Assembly: GCF_963665055.1 (NCBI RefSeq)
Contig: NZ_OY762015.1
Location: forward strand, 1,116,001-1,180,000
From: an uncultured Methanobacterium sp.
GTDB taxonomy: Archaea > Methanobacteriota > Methanobacteria > Methanobacteriales > Methanobacteriaceae
Length of the DNA stretch: 64,000 nt
Direction: 5' to 3'
Positions within the stretch are counted from its first letter, which is position 1. Every line of letters starts with the position of its first letter. The notes below the pieces were generated by a model. That model made no database searches, was not told the origin of the DNA, and saw only the letters and a program-made list of their open reading frames with translations. Shown here one piece after another: positions 28,309-37,276 of this stretch. The translations under genes were made by a program, and so were the position numbers.

Positions 28309-29544
28309 CTGAAGGCCCGCACAGTTAATACATATAATAAACCCATCCCAATTGTTTTAGGGGGAGGAATCAATGGTCTAGGTTTAGTAAGGAGTTTTGG
28401 ATATGTAGGAGTTCCAGTTATTTGTATTGACACAAAAAAATCATTAGCAATCTACTCAAAATATTCCATATCACATGTTTGTCCTGATCCAAATTCTGAA
28501 GATGAATTCATTCAATTTTTAATAGATTTTGGAAAAACTCTTCCACATAAAGGTGTTCTGTTCGCATCCAGTGATGATTGGTTAGTCATAATAAGTAAAA
28601 ATAGAAAAAAACTTTCTGAAAATTATTTATTTCCCATGTCTGAATGGAAAATAATCCAAAATTGTTGGAATAAACAAAAATTGTATGAAACTGCACAAAA
28701 AAATGGAATTCCATGTGCAAAAACTTATATTATTGACAGCGCTCATGATATTGGTGAAATTGATGAACATTTAACTTTTCCTTGCATTATAAAACCTGCA
28801 ACAAACATAGGATTTCAGAAAAAATTAGGTTCAAGAGGGGGCACTATACCTATCTTGGATCTTAATGAATTAATATATTGGAAAAAGAAAATTATCGAGA
28901 AAGGATTAGGAAAAGAACCATTAACAATTCAAGAAATTATAGTTGGCCCTACAACTAACCTTTATACCATAACATCTTATTCTGATCGTTCCGCAGACAT
29001 AATGGCATATTCCATTGGACATAAAATCCGTCAATTCCCACCTGATGCCGGAACAATCATATCTGGTCGTGTGAAAAACAACCCAGAAATATACGAATTA
29101 GGAAAAAAAACAATAAAAATAATGGGATATTACGGAATTGCAAATGTAGAATTTAAAAAAGATGAAAGAGACCAAAAATTTAAGTTAGTAGAAATTAACC
29201 CCCGACCGGGAGTGTGGAATTATTCTGTTTTAATGTCAGGCCTTAATCTTCCTTATATTGCTTATTTAGATTTGTTAGGAGAATCATATGAACTGCCAGC
29301 AAATAAAGAAGAGGGAAAAGTATGGCTTATCTTAATACAGGATTTTTTCTATTCTATTTTCCTGTTTAGATTTATCGGTTACCCTGAATATTCAATAAGC
29401 ATTGGTGAATGGTTCCGATCTACAAAAGGAAAAAAGGTTTACGCTGCAGAATCCTGGAAAGATCCGCTTCCAGGGATAATACATTTTTTTAGATTTTTCA
29501 GTCAACCAATTGAAAGGTTAAAAAAAATTAAGGTCGTTAAATGA
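28309..29544 (+). CDS. ATP-grasp enzyme (carboligase-like), probable CTG start
   Basis: A protein of about 411 aa. The open frame continues upstream of the first ATG (28636) to a stop at 28297, and this part encodes a proper N-terminal domain: VLGGGINGLGLVRSFGYVGVPVICID, then GVLFASSDDW. The ATP-grasp core follows (FPCIIKPATNIGF, ITIQEIIVGP-like, KLVEINPRPGVWNYS), with catalytic-type Glu/Asn in EINPR. The only plausible initiation site is CTG at 28309, preceded by GAGGTG at 5-base spacing. There is no in-frame ATG, GTG or TTG that would include the N-terminal fold. It probably forms an amide or similar bond on an acyl acceptor. It converges on the B12 gene with a 7-base gap. Confidence 0.82.
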   Translation: MKARTVNTYNKPIPIVLGGGINGLGLVRSFGYVGVPVICIDTKKSLAIYSKYSISHVCPDPNSEDEFIQFLIDFGKTLPHKGVLFASSDDWLVIISKNRKKLSENYLFPMSEWKIIQNCWNKQKLYETAQKNGIPCAKTYIIDSAHDIGEIDEHLTFPCIIKPATNIGFQKKLGSRGGTIPILDLNELIYWKKKIIEKGLGKEPLTIQEIIVGPTTNLYTITSYSDRSADIMAYSIGHKIRQFPPDAGTIISGRVKNNPEIYELGKKTIKIMGYYGIANVEFKKDERDQKFKLVEINPRPGVWNYSVLMSGLNLPYIAYLDLLGESYELPANKEEGKVWLILIQDFFYSIFLFRFIGYPEYSISIGEWFRSTKGKKVYAAESWKDPLPGIIHFFRFFSQPIERLKKIKVVK

Positions 29545-29551
29545 ATGAATT

Positions 29552-31192
29552 TCAATCATTAATGTCTAAATCTTCTAGTAATGATAGGATCCTATCTTTC
29601 TCTCCAATCACTTCACCATTATCTGGATCCACTGCTTGACACGCACCACCTATGATCTTTGTAGTTATTTCCCCTTTTGCAGCTTTTCTACCTTTAAGCA
29701 GGGGAGCATCCAATAAACCTATTTTAACAGCTTTTGTAAGTGTAAATGGATCTAGTAATGGATCTTTATCTTCTTGCATAAGACCCTTTATTGCATCTAG
29801 CAATATTTTCGTTTCGCGGATGATCTGGGTTTTTCGCTGGTTGATTTTGGGTATTTTTTGAAGATCTGGCATTCCATCAAAACAATTATCAATCACTCCA
29901 CGGGCAATTTTACAACTTTCAATAATATCTGCAGGGGATGCGAGATGATCCCCTTCAGAGAAGCCCACAACATGAACTATGTGGGGCTTTAGTACCATTG
30001 AAAGTGTCAGCGAAGATGCTAATTGTCCCTTGGCAAAATCAGGATCTGCGCTGAGGCTGGCTAATCCCGTTCTAATCATCCTGTAGGATTTGAAATCCTG
30101 ATCATGCAAAGACTCCACCAGCTCAATTTTTGCCAGCATCTTAGCAGTATCCATTTCAAAAGAGATACCCGGGGGAGTGTTTAACATGTACTGCATAACA
30201 TATTCTTTAACTCCTAGATTTTTAGCATTGTATGAAGCAATGTAAGCTGTTGCAACTTCAATGATGTCCGATGTATTTCTCAGGGCCCACTGGTGAGATT
30301 CATTGATTTCAACTGGAATATTTTTAGAAGCATAATATGAGATAGCATTCTGGTTTTCTTCAATTGCTTGAACTAGTGTCCTTGATGACCTACCATCCAA
30401 TTCACTGTACCATGTTATGGGAATAGCTCCCCAAGCTATATTGATGGTGTCCTCCAGCATGTCCGCCCATCTCAGCAAATTGTTAGTTCCAGCATAACAC
30501 CTTACCAGTGGATAATTTCCACAACGGGATGCCTGATAAATATTTATCAAATCTTCTGGTTTTCGCAATGGAACACCACCCGCTCCATCTGATTGTGGAT
30601 TCATTTCTTCTGGATGAAAAAAGTATTCCTGAGCATTCTGATCAGGACCTATTGAGAGTATATCAACTAATCCCGACTTTGCAATTTCTTGAACACCATG
30701 TATTGTCTCTTCAACTGTAGGTAAACCAAAATGATGTCTAATCAGTGGCGAAAAGCATTCGATCCTTGAAGATAGATCATTAGGATACTTTAAAGTACTG
30801 CACTTGTTGTCAAATCCTTGAAGAAATTGTACTGCCTGATTATCTGAGGTGACTTCAGAAAAATAATAATCAAATATTTCATAGTCCTTTGCTTCATCCA
30901 AAACAGGATTTGTTCCACCAAGGATGAAAATTCTCCCATCTTCTTTAACTTTATGAAAATTCTGGTTTAGTTTTGCGAATAAATCTCGTGCAACTGATGG
31001 TGAAAGACGGTAGCTTAAAACTACAACATCAGGTTTTTTTTCTTCAATTTCATAGGTAACAGTGTCCACAGAGATGGCAGCTCCAATGAAATCAACATGA
31101 TAATTTTGTTTTTCTGCTATATCTAAAAATTTCATTAAACTCATGGTATGGATACATTCACCCAGAGTTGCTGCTAGAATCATTTTAGTCAT
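29552..31192 (-). CDS. Cobalamin-binding, glutamate-mutase-like protein
   Basis: A 546-aa protein. The N-terminal 120 residues look like a B12-binding Rossmann domain: LGECIHTMSLMKFLDIAEKQNYHVDFIG with candidate axial ligand His15, then KPDVVVLSYRLS and IFILGGT. The rest looks like a TIM barrel related to methylaspartate (glutamate) mutase E or similar amino-acid mutases (VRCYAGTNNLLRWADML, ITWYSELDGRSS, IPVEINESHQWALRN). I cannot assign the substrate. I prefer ATG 31192, with GGGTGGT just upstream. The opine-dehydrogenase-like gene ends 27 bases before this start, so the two are one operon. A carbon-skeleton rearrangement or corrinoid-dependent step on an amino acid is inferred. Confidence 0.78.
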   Translation of the reverse strand: MTKMILAATLGECIHTMSLMKFLDIAEKQNYHVDFIGAAISVDTVTYEIEEKKPDVVVLSYRLSPSVARDLFAKLNQNFHKVKEDGRIFILGGTNPVLDEAKDYEIFDYYFSEVTSDNQAVQFLQGFDNKCSTLKYPNDLSSRIECFSPLIRHHFGLPTVEETIHGVQEIAKSGLVDILSIGPDQNAQEYFFHPEEMNPQSDGAGGVPLRKPEDLINIYQASRCGNYPLVRCYAGTNNLLRWADMLEDTINIAWGAIPITWYSELDGRSSRTLVQAIEENQNAISYYASKNIPVEINESHQWALRNTSDIIEVATAYIASYNAKNLGVKEYVMQYMLNTPPGISFEMDTAKMLAKIELVESLHDQDFKSYRMIRTGLASLSADPDFAKGQLASSLTLSMVLKPHIVHVVGFSEGDHLASPADIIESCKIARGVIDNCFDGMPDLQKIPKINQRKTQIIRETKILLDAIKGLMQEDKDPLLDPFTLTKAVKIGLLDAPLLKGRKAAKGEITTKIIGGACQAVDPDNGEVIGEKDRILSLLEDLDIND

Positions 31193-31219
31193 GGTACCAC
31201 CCATATTGAGTCTTTCAGT

Positions 31220-32365
31220 TTAGTTGGCTTCTTCACCATTTTGAATGAAATTTATTAATTTATCCATGTTCATCCTTGAAACCCCACAATTTTCAAGAGT
31301 TCTTCCACATTGCTTGAAGTTTGTATTTGTTATTCGTGAGGCCAATTCTATAACCGCATTAATGTTGGGAGTTTGTTTATGGATCTTTTCTGCCAGTGCT
31401 GAAAGTGGAACCAGACCTGTTGGTATATCCTCAAATAAATATCGGTGATGTACCTGTTCTGGAGCATCAATCATTCTGTAGGCCTCAGTATTTTGAATGC
31501 TGTCATAGAGATTTGTGCCTTTGCTCCCATACACTTCATATAGCCATTCTTTAACTGAAGAAACATTGTAACCCCAATTTTTGGCTATTTCAACCCTTTC
31601 CTGATCTATCAACTCAAGGAACTGGGCGATGGTGGGTGTTATTCCTTCATAATAATATTTGAAAGGTGTTTTATTATTTTCTATCCCTCCCATATTTAAT
31701 ATTGTAGGAGTAGGGTGCAATATGGCACCAACATTGTTAAAACCAGTTTCTAGGATGTCTTTAGCGGCAATAAACTGAGGATAGATTGGTTTAATAAATT
31801 CAAGAACCTCTCCAGTTTGACATGCCGGGAAAGTCGCAAGGGATACTTTATTTTTAATAGCGAATACCTCTGCATTCATATCACAATATCTGGTGGTATA
31901 CAGTATTGTTTGAGCTTCAGATACGATGTTGTTCTTGTTATACTTTTTAATTACATTGTAAAACTCAAGAGAACCCAGAGTACGGCCCGGATTTAAAATA
32001 ATAAGCTGATCTTTGTGTAAATGAGGTCCTAAATTATTTGCCAGTGATATATGTCCCGATGCAGGGGTAGTCACCATAATCAGATCCACATCTTCAACGG
32101 CTTTCTGGATATTGGAGGTAATCAGTTTAATTTCAGGTATCCCCTCAATCAAACCACATATTTTGATCTTATTGTCCTTTTTTAAAGGAAAAATATGCTC
32201 TTTAGTCCTATTATATAGATTAACTTCATACCCATTGATTGTAAGATGTGCTGCCATGGCTTTTCCAACATTGCCAGCGCCGATCACTGCAATTTTTGAT
32301 ACTTCTTCCAACGACATTCTATCTAAAAAAGAATTATACATTCTATTGTTAAAAATTTTTTCCAT
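31220..32365 (-). CDS. Octopine/nopaline dehydrogenase family protein
   Basis: A 381-aa NAD(P)-dependent enzyme of the opine-dehydrogenase family, which reductively couples an amino acid and a 2-oxo acid, or the reverse. The Rossmann motif is KIAVIGAGNVGKAMAAHL at residues 24-41, followed by LIMVTTPASGH and LNPGRTLGSLEF. The C-terminal domain has GAILHPTPTILNMGGIE with the family's catalytic-type His, and PEQVHHRYLFEDIPTGLVPL. It is the first gene of a two-gene operon with the B12 protein. Alternative starts lie at codons 9 and 17. The substrate is unknown. Confidence 0.85.
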   Translation of the reverse strand: MEKIFNNRMYNSFLDRMSLEEVSKIAVIGAGNVGKAMAAHLTINGYEVNLYNRTKEHIFPLKKDNKIKICGLIEGIPEIKLITSNIQKAVEDVDLIMVTTPASGHISLANNLGPHLHKDQLIILNPGRTLGSLEFYNVIKKYNKNNIVSEAQTILYTTRYCDMNAEVFAIKNKVSLATFPACQTGEVLEFIKPIYPQFIAAKDILETGFNNVGAILHPTPTILNMGGIENNKTPFKYYYEGITPTIAQFLELIDQERVEIAKNWGYNVSSVKEWLYEVYGSKGTNLYDSIQNTEAYRMIDAPEQVHHRYLFEDIPTGLVPLSALAEKIHKQTPNINAVIELASRITNTNFKQCGRTLENCGVSRMNMDKLINFIQNGEEAN

Positions 32366-32538
32366 TTTTGATTGACTTTCATTTTTTTTTAATTTATTCC
32401 AGGAGCAGATTTAAAGATTATACATTTAAAAATTTTAAGATGGAAAAAAACCAATTTATCCATTTAATTTGGGTTAAAGTAGTATTTGGAATTATGTTTA
32501 TAGAAAATTTAATATTATATTGTGATTACATAAGATTG

Positions 32539-33582
32539 ATGTTAACAAAGATTTTTGATATTGCAAACTCTATGAAACTTTTTGATATATTTGCAAATGG
32601 CTCTAAATCTAAAGTTGCTATTTTGACTTACCATAGAATTTGTAACAAAAATGATGACTGGTCTTTAAACCCGTTACCAGTTAAATCATTTAAGGAACAC
32701 TTAAAATTCCTAACTGATTCATATAATATCATTTCATTGGATGATTTAGTAGATTTAGTGGAAAAAAAGGAACCAATATATGAGAAAACTGCTGTTTTAA
32801 CATTTGATGATGGTTACAAAGATAATTATACCAATGCGTATCCATTACTTGAAAAATATGATATTCCTGCCACTATTTATTTGACATCCAAACTGATAGG
32901 AACTGATGAATTAGTATGGGCGGATAAAGTAGGTTACATAATTTACCATTCTCTAGTAGATCATATTAAAATAGATGAACTCAGTGAATACAATTTAGGT
33001 TCGAAATTTGACAAATATCAAACATTCTCTCTCATCAAAAGAAAATTAGGAGATCTTTCAGAACTTGAAAAATCCTCTTTTATTGATAAATTAGCCAATC
33101 TCTGCGAGGTGGAAATTCCTGCAGATGCAGGTTGTGAACTGATGTTATCATGGGAGGAAGTTAAGGAAATGGATGAAAACAACATAGTTTTCGGTGCACA
33201 TACAATTAACCATCCAGTGTTACCAGAGTTAACTCCTAAAGAAGCAAAATGGGAAATTTTGGAATCAAAAAGAGTGCTGGAAAAAAATTTACAAAAGAAG
33301 GTGAACCATTTTTCCTATCCTTATGGAACCTTTAACCAAGGTGTGGTTAATATAGTAAAAGATTTGAAGTTTAAAAGTGCGGTAACATTAGATCAAAATT
33401 TAATTAACACCCGTAAGGATGATCTATACACTCTAAGCAGGATGGATGGTTTTGCAGATTTGAACTTCCTAAAACTGTTTTTATCCGGTTATGGTGACTA
33501 TTTCTACTATTTTGTTAAATTAAAAAGCAAAATAATAGCAAATAACCCCCGCTTGAATAAAATGATTATGGGATCCGGTTAA
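32539..33582 (+). CDS. Polysaccharide deacetylase family protein
   Basis: A NodB-homology enzyme of the CE4 type that removes N-acetyl (or similar) groups from glycans. Motifs: AILTYHRI, motif 1 LTFDDGY (metal-binding and catalytic Asp), motif 2 HTINHPVL (H-x3-H metal ligands), and FSYPYGTFN (motif 3). An ATG at 32368 is open, but it would begin 2 bases from the start of the divergent opine-dehydrogenase gene and leave no promoter. The ATG at 32539 (MLTKIFDIANSMKLF) fits the family better, giving about 347 aa. No signal peptide is seen, so it may act in the cytoplasm on lipid-linked precursors. Confidence 0.85.
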   Translation: MLTKIFDIANSMKLFDIFANGSKSKVAILTYHRICNKNDDWSLNPLPVKSFKEHLKFLTDSYNIISLDDLVDLVEKKEPIYEKTAVLTFDDGYKDNYTNAYPLLEKYDIPATIYLTSKLIGTDELVWADKVGYIIYHSLVDHIKIDELSEYNLGSKFDKYQTFSLIKRKLGDLSELEKSSFIDKLANLCEVEIPADAGCELMLSWEEVKEMDENNIVFGAHTINHPVLPELTPKEAKWEILESKRVLEKNLQKKVNHFSYPYGTFNQGVVNIVKDLKFKSAVTLDQNLINTRKDDLYTLSRMDGFADLNFLKLFLSGYGDYFYYFVKLKSKIIANNPRLNKMIMGSG

Positions 33583-34068
33583 TTGTCACAATTTTCAAAC
33601 TTGGAAATTTTCTTATGATTTTATGACTGAATGATCATCATGTATTTTTGAAATAAAATGCCAATTTGATCTCAGTGAAGCCTACTCTCCATTTTAATCG
33701 TTTTAGGGCTTCATCACGGTTATAAAAATAGAATCATCTAAAAAATTCACTTTTTTTGATCCTTTATACTCAACATAACTGTAATAATTATCACTAACGT
33801 ATCTTCATTGTTAGAGAACAATGATTAAAGAATTTGAAATGTTAATAATGTTATTAACACACATTTACTTACAGTACCCTTAAAAAGTTAAATGTGAATT
33901 AAAATTCAACTATTCAGGCTTAAATTAACTATAATTTTAAGTAAAAACATGTATATATTTAAGTAATCAATCCTTATTAAGAAAATATAACCTATTAAAC
34001 ATTCCTAAATCAATTGAAATAATAAATTTATTTAAACCGCTAATAAAATTACGTTTAAGGAGATAATT
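33583..34068. other. Long AT-rich gap with a small hairpin
   Basis: TGAAGCC (33676-33682) and GGCTTCA (33707-33713) can form a 7-bp stem with a 24-base loop, about 95 bases after the deacetylase stop. This is a possible terminator or processing signal. The rest to the GT2 ribosome site (AAGGAGAT) is AT-rich and presumably holds the promoter of the long rightward gene series. No gene seen. Confidence 0.5.
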
Positions 34069-35109
34069 ATGAGTGAAAAACCTAAAGTTTCGATAATAAT
34101 ACTTAATTGGAATGGATGGAAAGATACGATTGAATGTTTGGAGTCATTATATCAAATTGATTATCTTAATTATGATGTAATTATAGTGGATAATGATTCA
34201 AAAAATGATTCTATACAAAAAATAAAAGATTATTGCCAAGGCAAAATAAACATAAAATCAGATTTCATCGCTGAACCTAATAATCATAAACCTATAACTG
34301 TCCTTGAGTATGATATGAATGAATCTGAGAGTGTTATCACAGGAAATGAATTTTTTGCTTTGCAGCCGAACAGGCGAATTACAATTATAAAAAATGAAAA
34401 AAATCTTGGTTTTCCTGAAGGTTGTAACGTGGGTATGAGATATGCTTTAAATCAACAATCTGATTATTTCCTTCTGTTAAATAATGATACAGTTGTGGAT
34501 AAAGAATTTCTAAATGAACTGATTAATGTAGCTGAATCAGACCCACAAATAGGCATATTAGGATCTAAAATATATTTTTACGATAATCCCGAAATGATTC
34601 AGGCCGCTGGAGGGAAAATAAATTGGAATTTAGGAAATATTACAACCTTTGGTGGTTTAGACAAAGGACAATTTGAAGAAATAATCGAGAGAGATTATGT
34701 TTATGGTACCTCATTAATATTAAAAAAAGAGGTAATAGACAAAGTATCATTGATGGACCCCTCTTTTTTCTTTGGTGTTGAAGAATATGATTATTGTACC
34801 AAAACCAAAAAAGCTGGATTTAAAATTATTTATGTACCTAAATCATTAGTATGGCACAAAGGGGGCGCCAGTAGCAAAAATTTATCAGATTACCCTTCTA
34901 CATTGGAATTTTTCAAAAAATCAGCTGGAAGAGGTAAATATAAATATTATTATAAGCTTTTTAATAGGCACGGCCCATCTTACCTTTTTGTTTTCCCAAT
35001 GATGAGTTATTTAATAAGAACTTCATCTGTATATTACTTTTTCCAGTTCTTATTTACTGGAGAAACTGAAAAAATAAAAAAAGGCATTAAAAGACGATTA
35101 AAAACGTGA
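34069..35109 (+). CDS. Family 2 glycosyltransferase
   Basis: A 346-aa GT-A enzyme. KVSIIILNWNGWKDTIECLESL begins the fold, VIIVDNDS binds the nucleotide, LLLNNDTVVD is the DxD-like site, and FFFGVEEYDYCTKTKKAGFKI is the acceptor region. Between the nucleotide motif and NEKNLGFPEGCNVGMR there is an extra segment of about 50 residues (around 50-100), seen in some GT2 subfamilies. AAGGAGAT precedes the ATG, one of the strongest ribosome sites in this region. First gene of the rightward glycan series. Confidence 0.9.
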   Translation: MSEKPKVSIIILNWNGWKDTIECLESLYQIDYLNYDVIIVDNDSKNDSIQKIKDYCQGKINIKSDFIAEPNNHKPITVLEYDMNESESVITGNEFFALQPNRRITIIKNEKNLGFPEGCNVGMRYALNQQSDYFLLLNNDTVVDKEFLNELINVAESDPQIGILGSKIYFYDNPEMIQAAGGKINWNLGNITTFGGLDKGQFEEIIERDYVYGTSLILKKEVIDKVSLMDPSFFFGVEEYDYCTKTKKAGFKIIYVPKSLVWHKGGASSKNLSDYPSTLEFFKKSAGRGKYKYYYKLFNRHGPSYLFVFPMMSYLIRTSSVYYFFQFLFTGETEKIKKGIKRRLKT

Positions 35110-35208
35110 ATACGTTAAAAAATCTCTAAACATAGAAATTCAAATAATATATTTTTATTTATTTGTATCTCTAATTCAGTACAAATCTTAAAGTAACGGA
35201 TGTTTTAA

Positions 35209-36291
35209 ATGAAGATTCTATATATAAGTTCCTGGTTTTTTGGTTATGTCATTAATTTGGCCAATTTAATGTCAGAAAGAGGGGAGGTCTATTTATTTTT
35301 GCCCAATAACACTGGAAAGGAGTATGTTGATTCCATTAGGGATGACGTGAATACATACTTCTTTGAATTACCTCAAAAATTTTTTTCATTTCAGACAGTT
35401 TACATGATCTATGACCTTCTCAGAAGGATTAATAACATTGATCCAGATATTGTCCATTTCCAGACTACAAGTCATATGCTTTTTTTATTTTTATTTTTTA
35501 GGAAATTTAAATTAATATCAACATTTCACGATGTAAAAATCCATGAAGGGGAAAAAAGTCTTTTATTTAGGCAAGCCGCATATTTCGCTGCGAAATTGTC
35601 AAGAAAAGTTTTTGTACATGGTAAACAACTTAAAAAACAGATCATAAACGAGTATAAAATTCCAGAGGACAAAGTACGTATAGTGCCATTGGGGGAAGAT
35701 GAATTTATTGAATTTAAAAAATACGAACGAAATGATTTAACTGAAAACGGAAATTTAATTCTATTTTTTGGAAGGATATACAGATACAAAGGACTCGAAT
35801 ACTTAATCAAAGCGGAGCCTTTAATAACAAATGCAATACCTGAAGCGAAAATTGTGATTGCAGGTAGGGGAGAAGACTTTGGAATTTATGAGGATATGAT
35901 GGTGAATAAAAATAACTTCATAGTTTACAACGAACACATAAGCTTTGAAAAAGGTACAGAACTTATTCAAAAGTCCAGTGTTATAGTTTTACCCTATATT
36001 GAAGCTTCTCAAAGTGGTATCATACCAGTGGCTTATGGATTAAAAAGACCGGTTATTGCAACAGATGTTGGTAGTATACCAGAAGTTATTGATAATAATG
36101 AAACAGGAATAATCATAAAACCCCACGACCACAAAGCCCTTGCAGAAGCAACAATCCAACTGATGAAAAATCCTGATTTAAGAAAAGAAATGGGTAATAA
36201 AGGCTATGAAAAACTGAAAAAAGAACTTTCTGGGGAAGCTAATGTTGTAAAAACATATGAAACATACCAAGAAATTATTAAAAACCATTGA
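35209..36291 (+). CDS. Family 4 glycosyltransferase
   Basis: A 360-aa GT-B enzyme (glycogen-synthase-like, retaining). The C-terminal half has the donor site: LFFGRIYRYKGLEYLIKA, IVIAGRGEDF, VLPYIEASQSGIIPVAYGLKRPVIATDVGSIPEVI, with the family's E-x7-E-like pattern modified to EASQSGIIP. The N-terminal half binds the acceptor, probably a lipid-linked glycan. It follows the GT2 gene by about 100 bases. Confidence 0.9.
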   Translation: MKILYISSWFFGYVINLANLMSERGEVYLFLPNNTGKEYVDSIRDDVNTYFFELPQKFFSFQTVYMIYDLLRRINNIDPDIVHFQTTSHMLFLFLFFRKFKLISTFHDVKIHEGEKSLLFRQAAYFAAKLSRKVFVHGKQLKKQIINEYKIPEDKVRIVPLGEDEFIEFKKYERNDLTENGNLILFFGRIYRYKGLEYLIKAEPLITNAIPEAKIVIAGRGEDFGIYEDMMVNKNNFIVYNEHISFEKGTELIQKSSVIVLPYIEASQSGIIPVAYGLKRPVIATDVGSIPEVIDNNETGIIIKPHDHKALAEATIQLMKNPDLRKEMGNKGYEKLKKELSGEANVVKTYETYQEIIKNH

Positions 36292-36480
36292 ACTAGGATA
36301 TTTTGTGATTTGATATAATATTAAAGGGGATATAAAGAATTACCCTAATAAAACATATTTAAAAATTATTAAGTATAAAGTTGAATATAACATTCTAATA
36401 CAGACTTTTGAAGTTCATATATTCTCTTTAAACTTGCAAAAAAATTAGAAAAATTAAAAAATTCAAAAAGTGAGATTAAT

Positions 36481-37257
36481 ATGAAAGTTGTAATTCTATG
36501 TGGGGGAAAAGGAACTAGATTAAGGGAAGAAACTGAATATAGGCCCAAACCTATGGTTCAAATAGGGAACAAGCCCGTATTGTGGCATATAATGAAAACT
36601 TATGCTCATTACGGTTTTAAAGATTTCGTTATCTGTTTAGGTTACAAAGGAAACATGATAAAAGAATACTTCTTAAACTATGAAATGATGAACAACGATT
36701 TTACGATCAATCTGGGGAACAAAACGGAAGTTAAAATTCATAGCGACCACAATGAACATGACTGGACTGTTACCTTGGCAGATACTGGAGAAGAATCCCA
36801 AACTGGAGCCAGAGTTAAAAAAATTGAAAAATACATTACTGATGATACATTCATGCTGACATACGGCGATGGTGTGTCACAAATAAATATCCAAAACTTG
36901 GTCCAATTCCATAATTCCCACGGAAGGATAGGAACTATGACAGGAGTGCATCCTCCATCACGATTTGGTGAATTTCACTTAAAAGAAAATCAGATCACTA
37001 AATTTTATGAAAAACCACAAGCGAGTGAAGGCATGATAAATGGAGGATTTTTCGTGTTTAACAAAGAATTCTTCAGTTATTTAGATGACCAAGAAGATTG
37101 CATACTAGAGAAAGATCCTCTGAAAAATCTAGCAGCAGATGGAGAGCTCATGCTTTATTCTAATGATAATTTTTGGCAGTGCGTTGACACTTACAGAGAG
37201 TTAGAAATATTGAATTTTCTTTGGAAGAATAATCCACCATGGAAAGTATGGAAATAA
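36481..37257 (+). CDS. rfbF: Glucose-1-phosphate cytidylyltransferase
   Basis: Makes CDP-glucose from CTP and glucose-1-phosphate, the entry step to CDP-linked 3,6-dideoxyhexoses. The 258-aa length matches the family. The nucleotidyltransferase signature is VVILCGGKGTRLREETEYRPKPMVQIG at the N-terminus, then LTYGDGVSQINI (metal-binding Asp), GVHPPSRFGEF and INGGFFVF. GTGAGAT lies a few bases before the ATG. The next gene, CDP-glucose dehydratase, starts 19 bases after the stop, which supports the CDP rather than dTDP assignment. Confidence 0.94.
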   Translation: MKVVILCGGKGTRLREETEYRPKPMVQIGNKPVLWHIMKTYAHYGFKDFVICLGYKGNMIKEYFLNYEMMNNDFTINLGNKTEVKIHSDHNEHDWTVTLADTGEESQTGARVKKIEKYITDDTFMLTYGDGVSQINIQNLVQFHNSHGRIGTMTGVHPPSRFGEFHLKENQITKFYEKPQASEGMINGGFFVFNKEFFSYLDDQEDCILEKDPLKNLAADGELMLYSNDNFWQCVDTYRELEILNFLWKNNPPWKVWK

Positions 37258-37276
37258 AAAAAGGAAGGATGACCAC

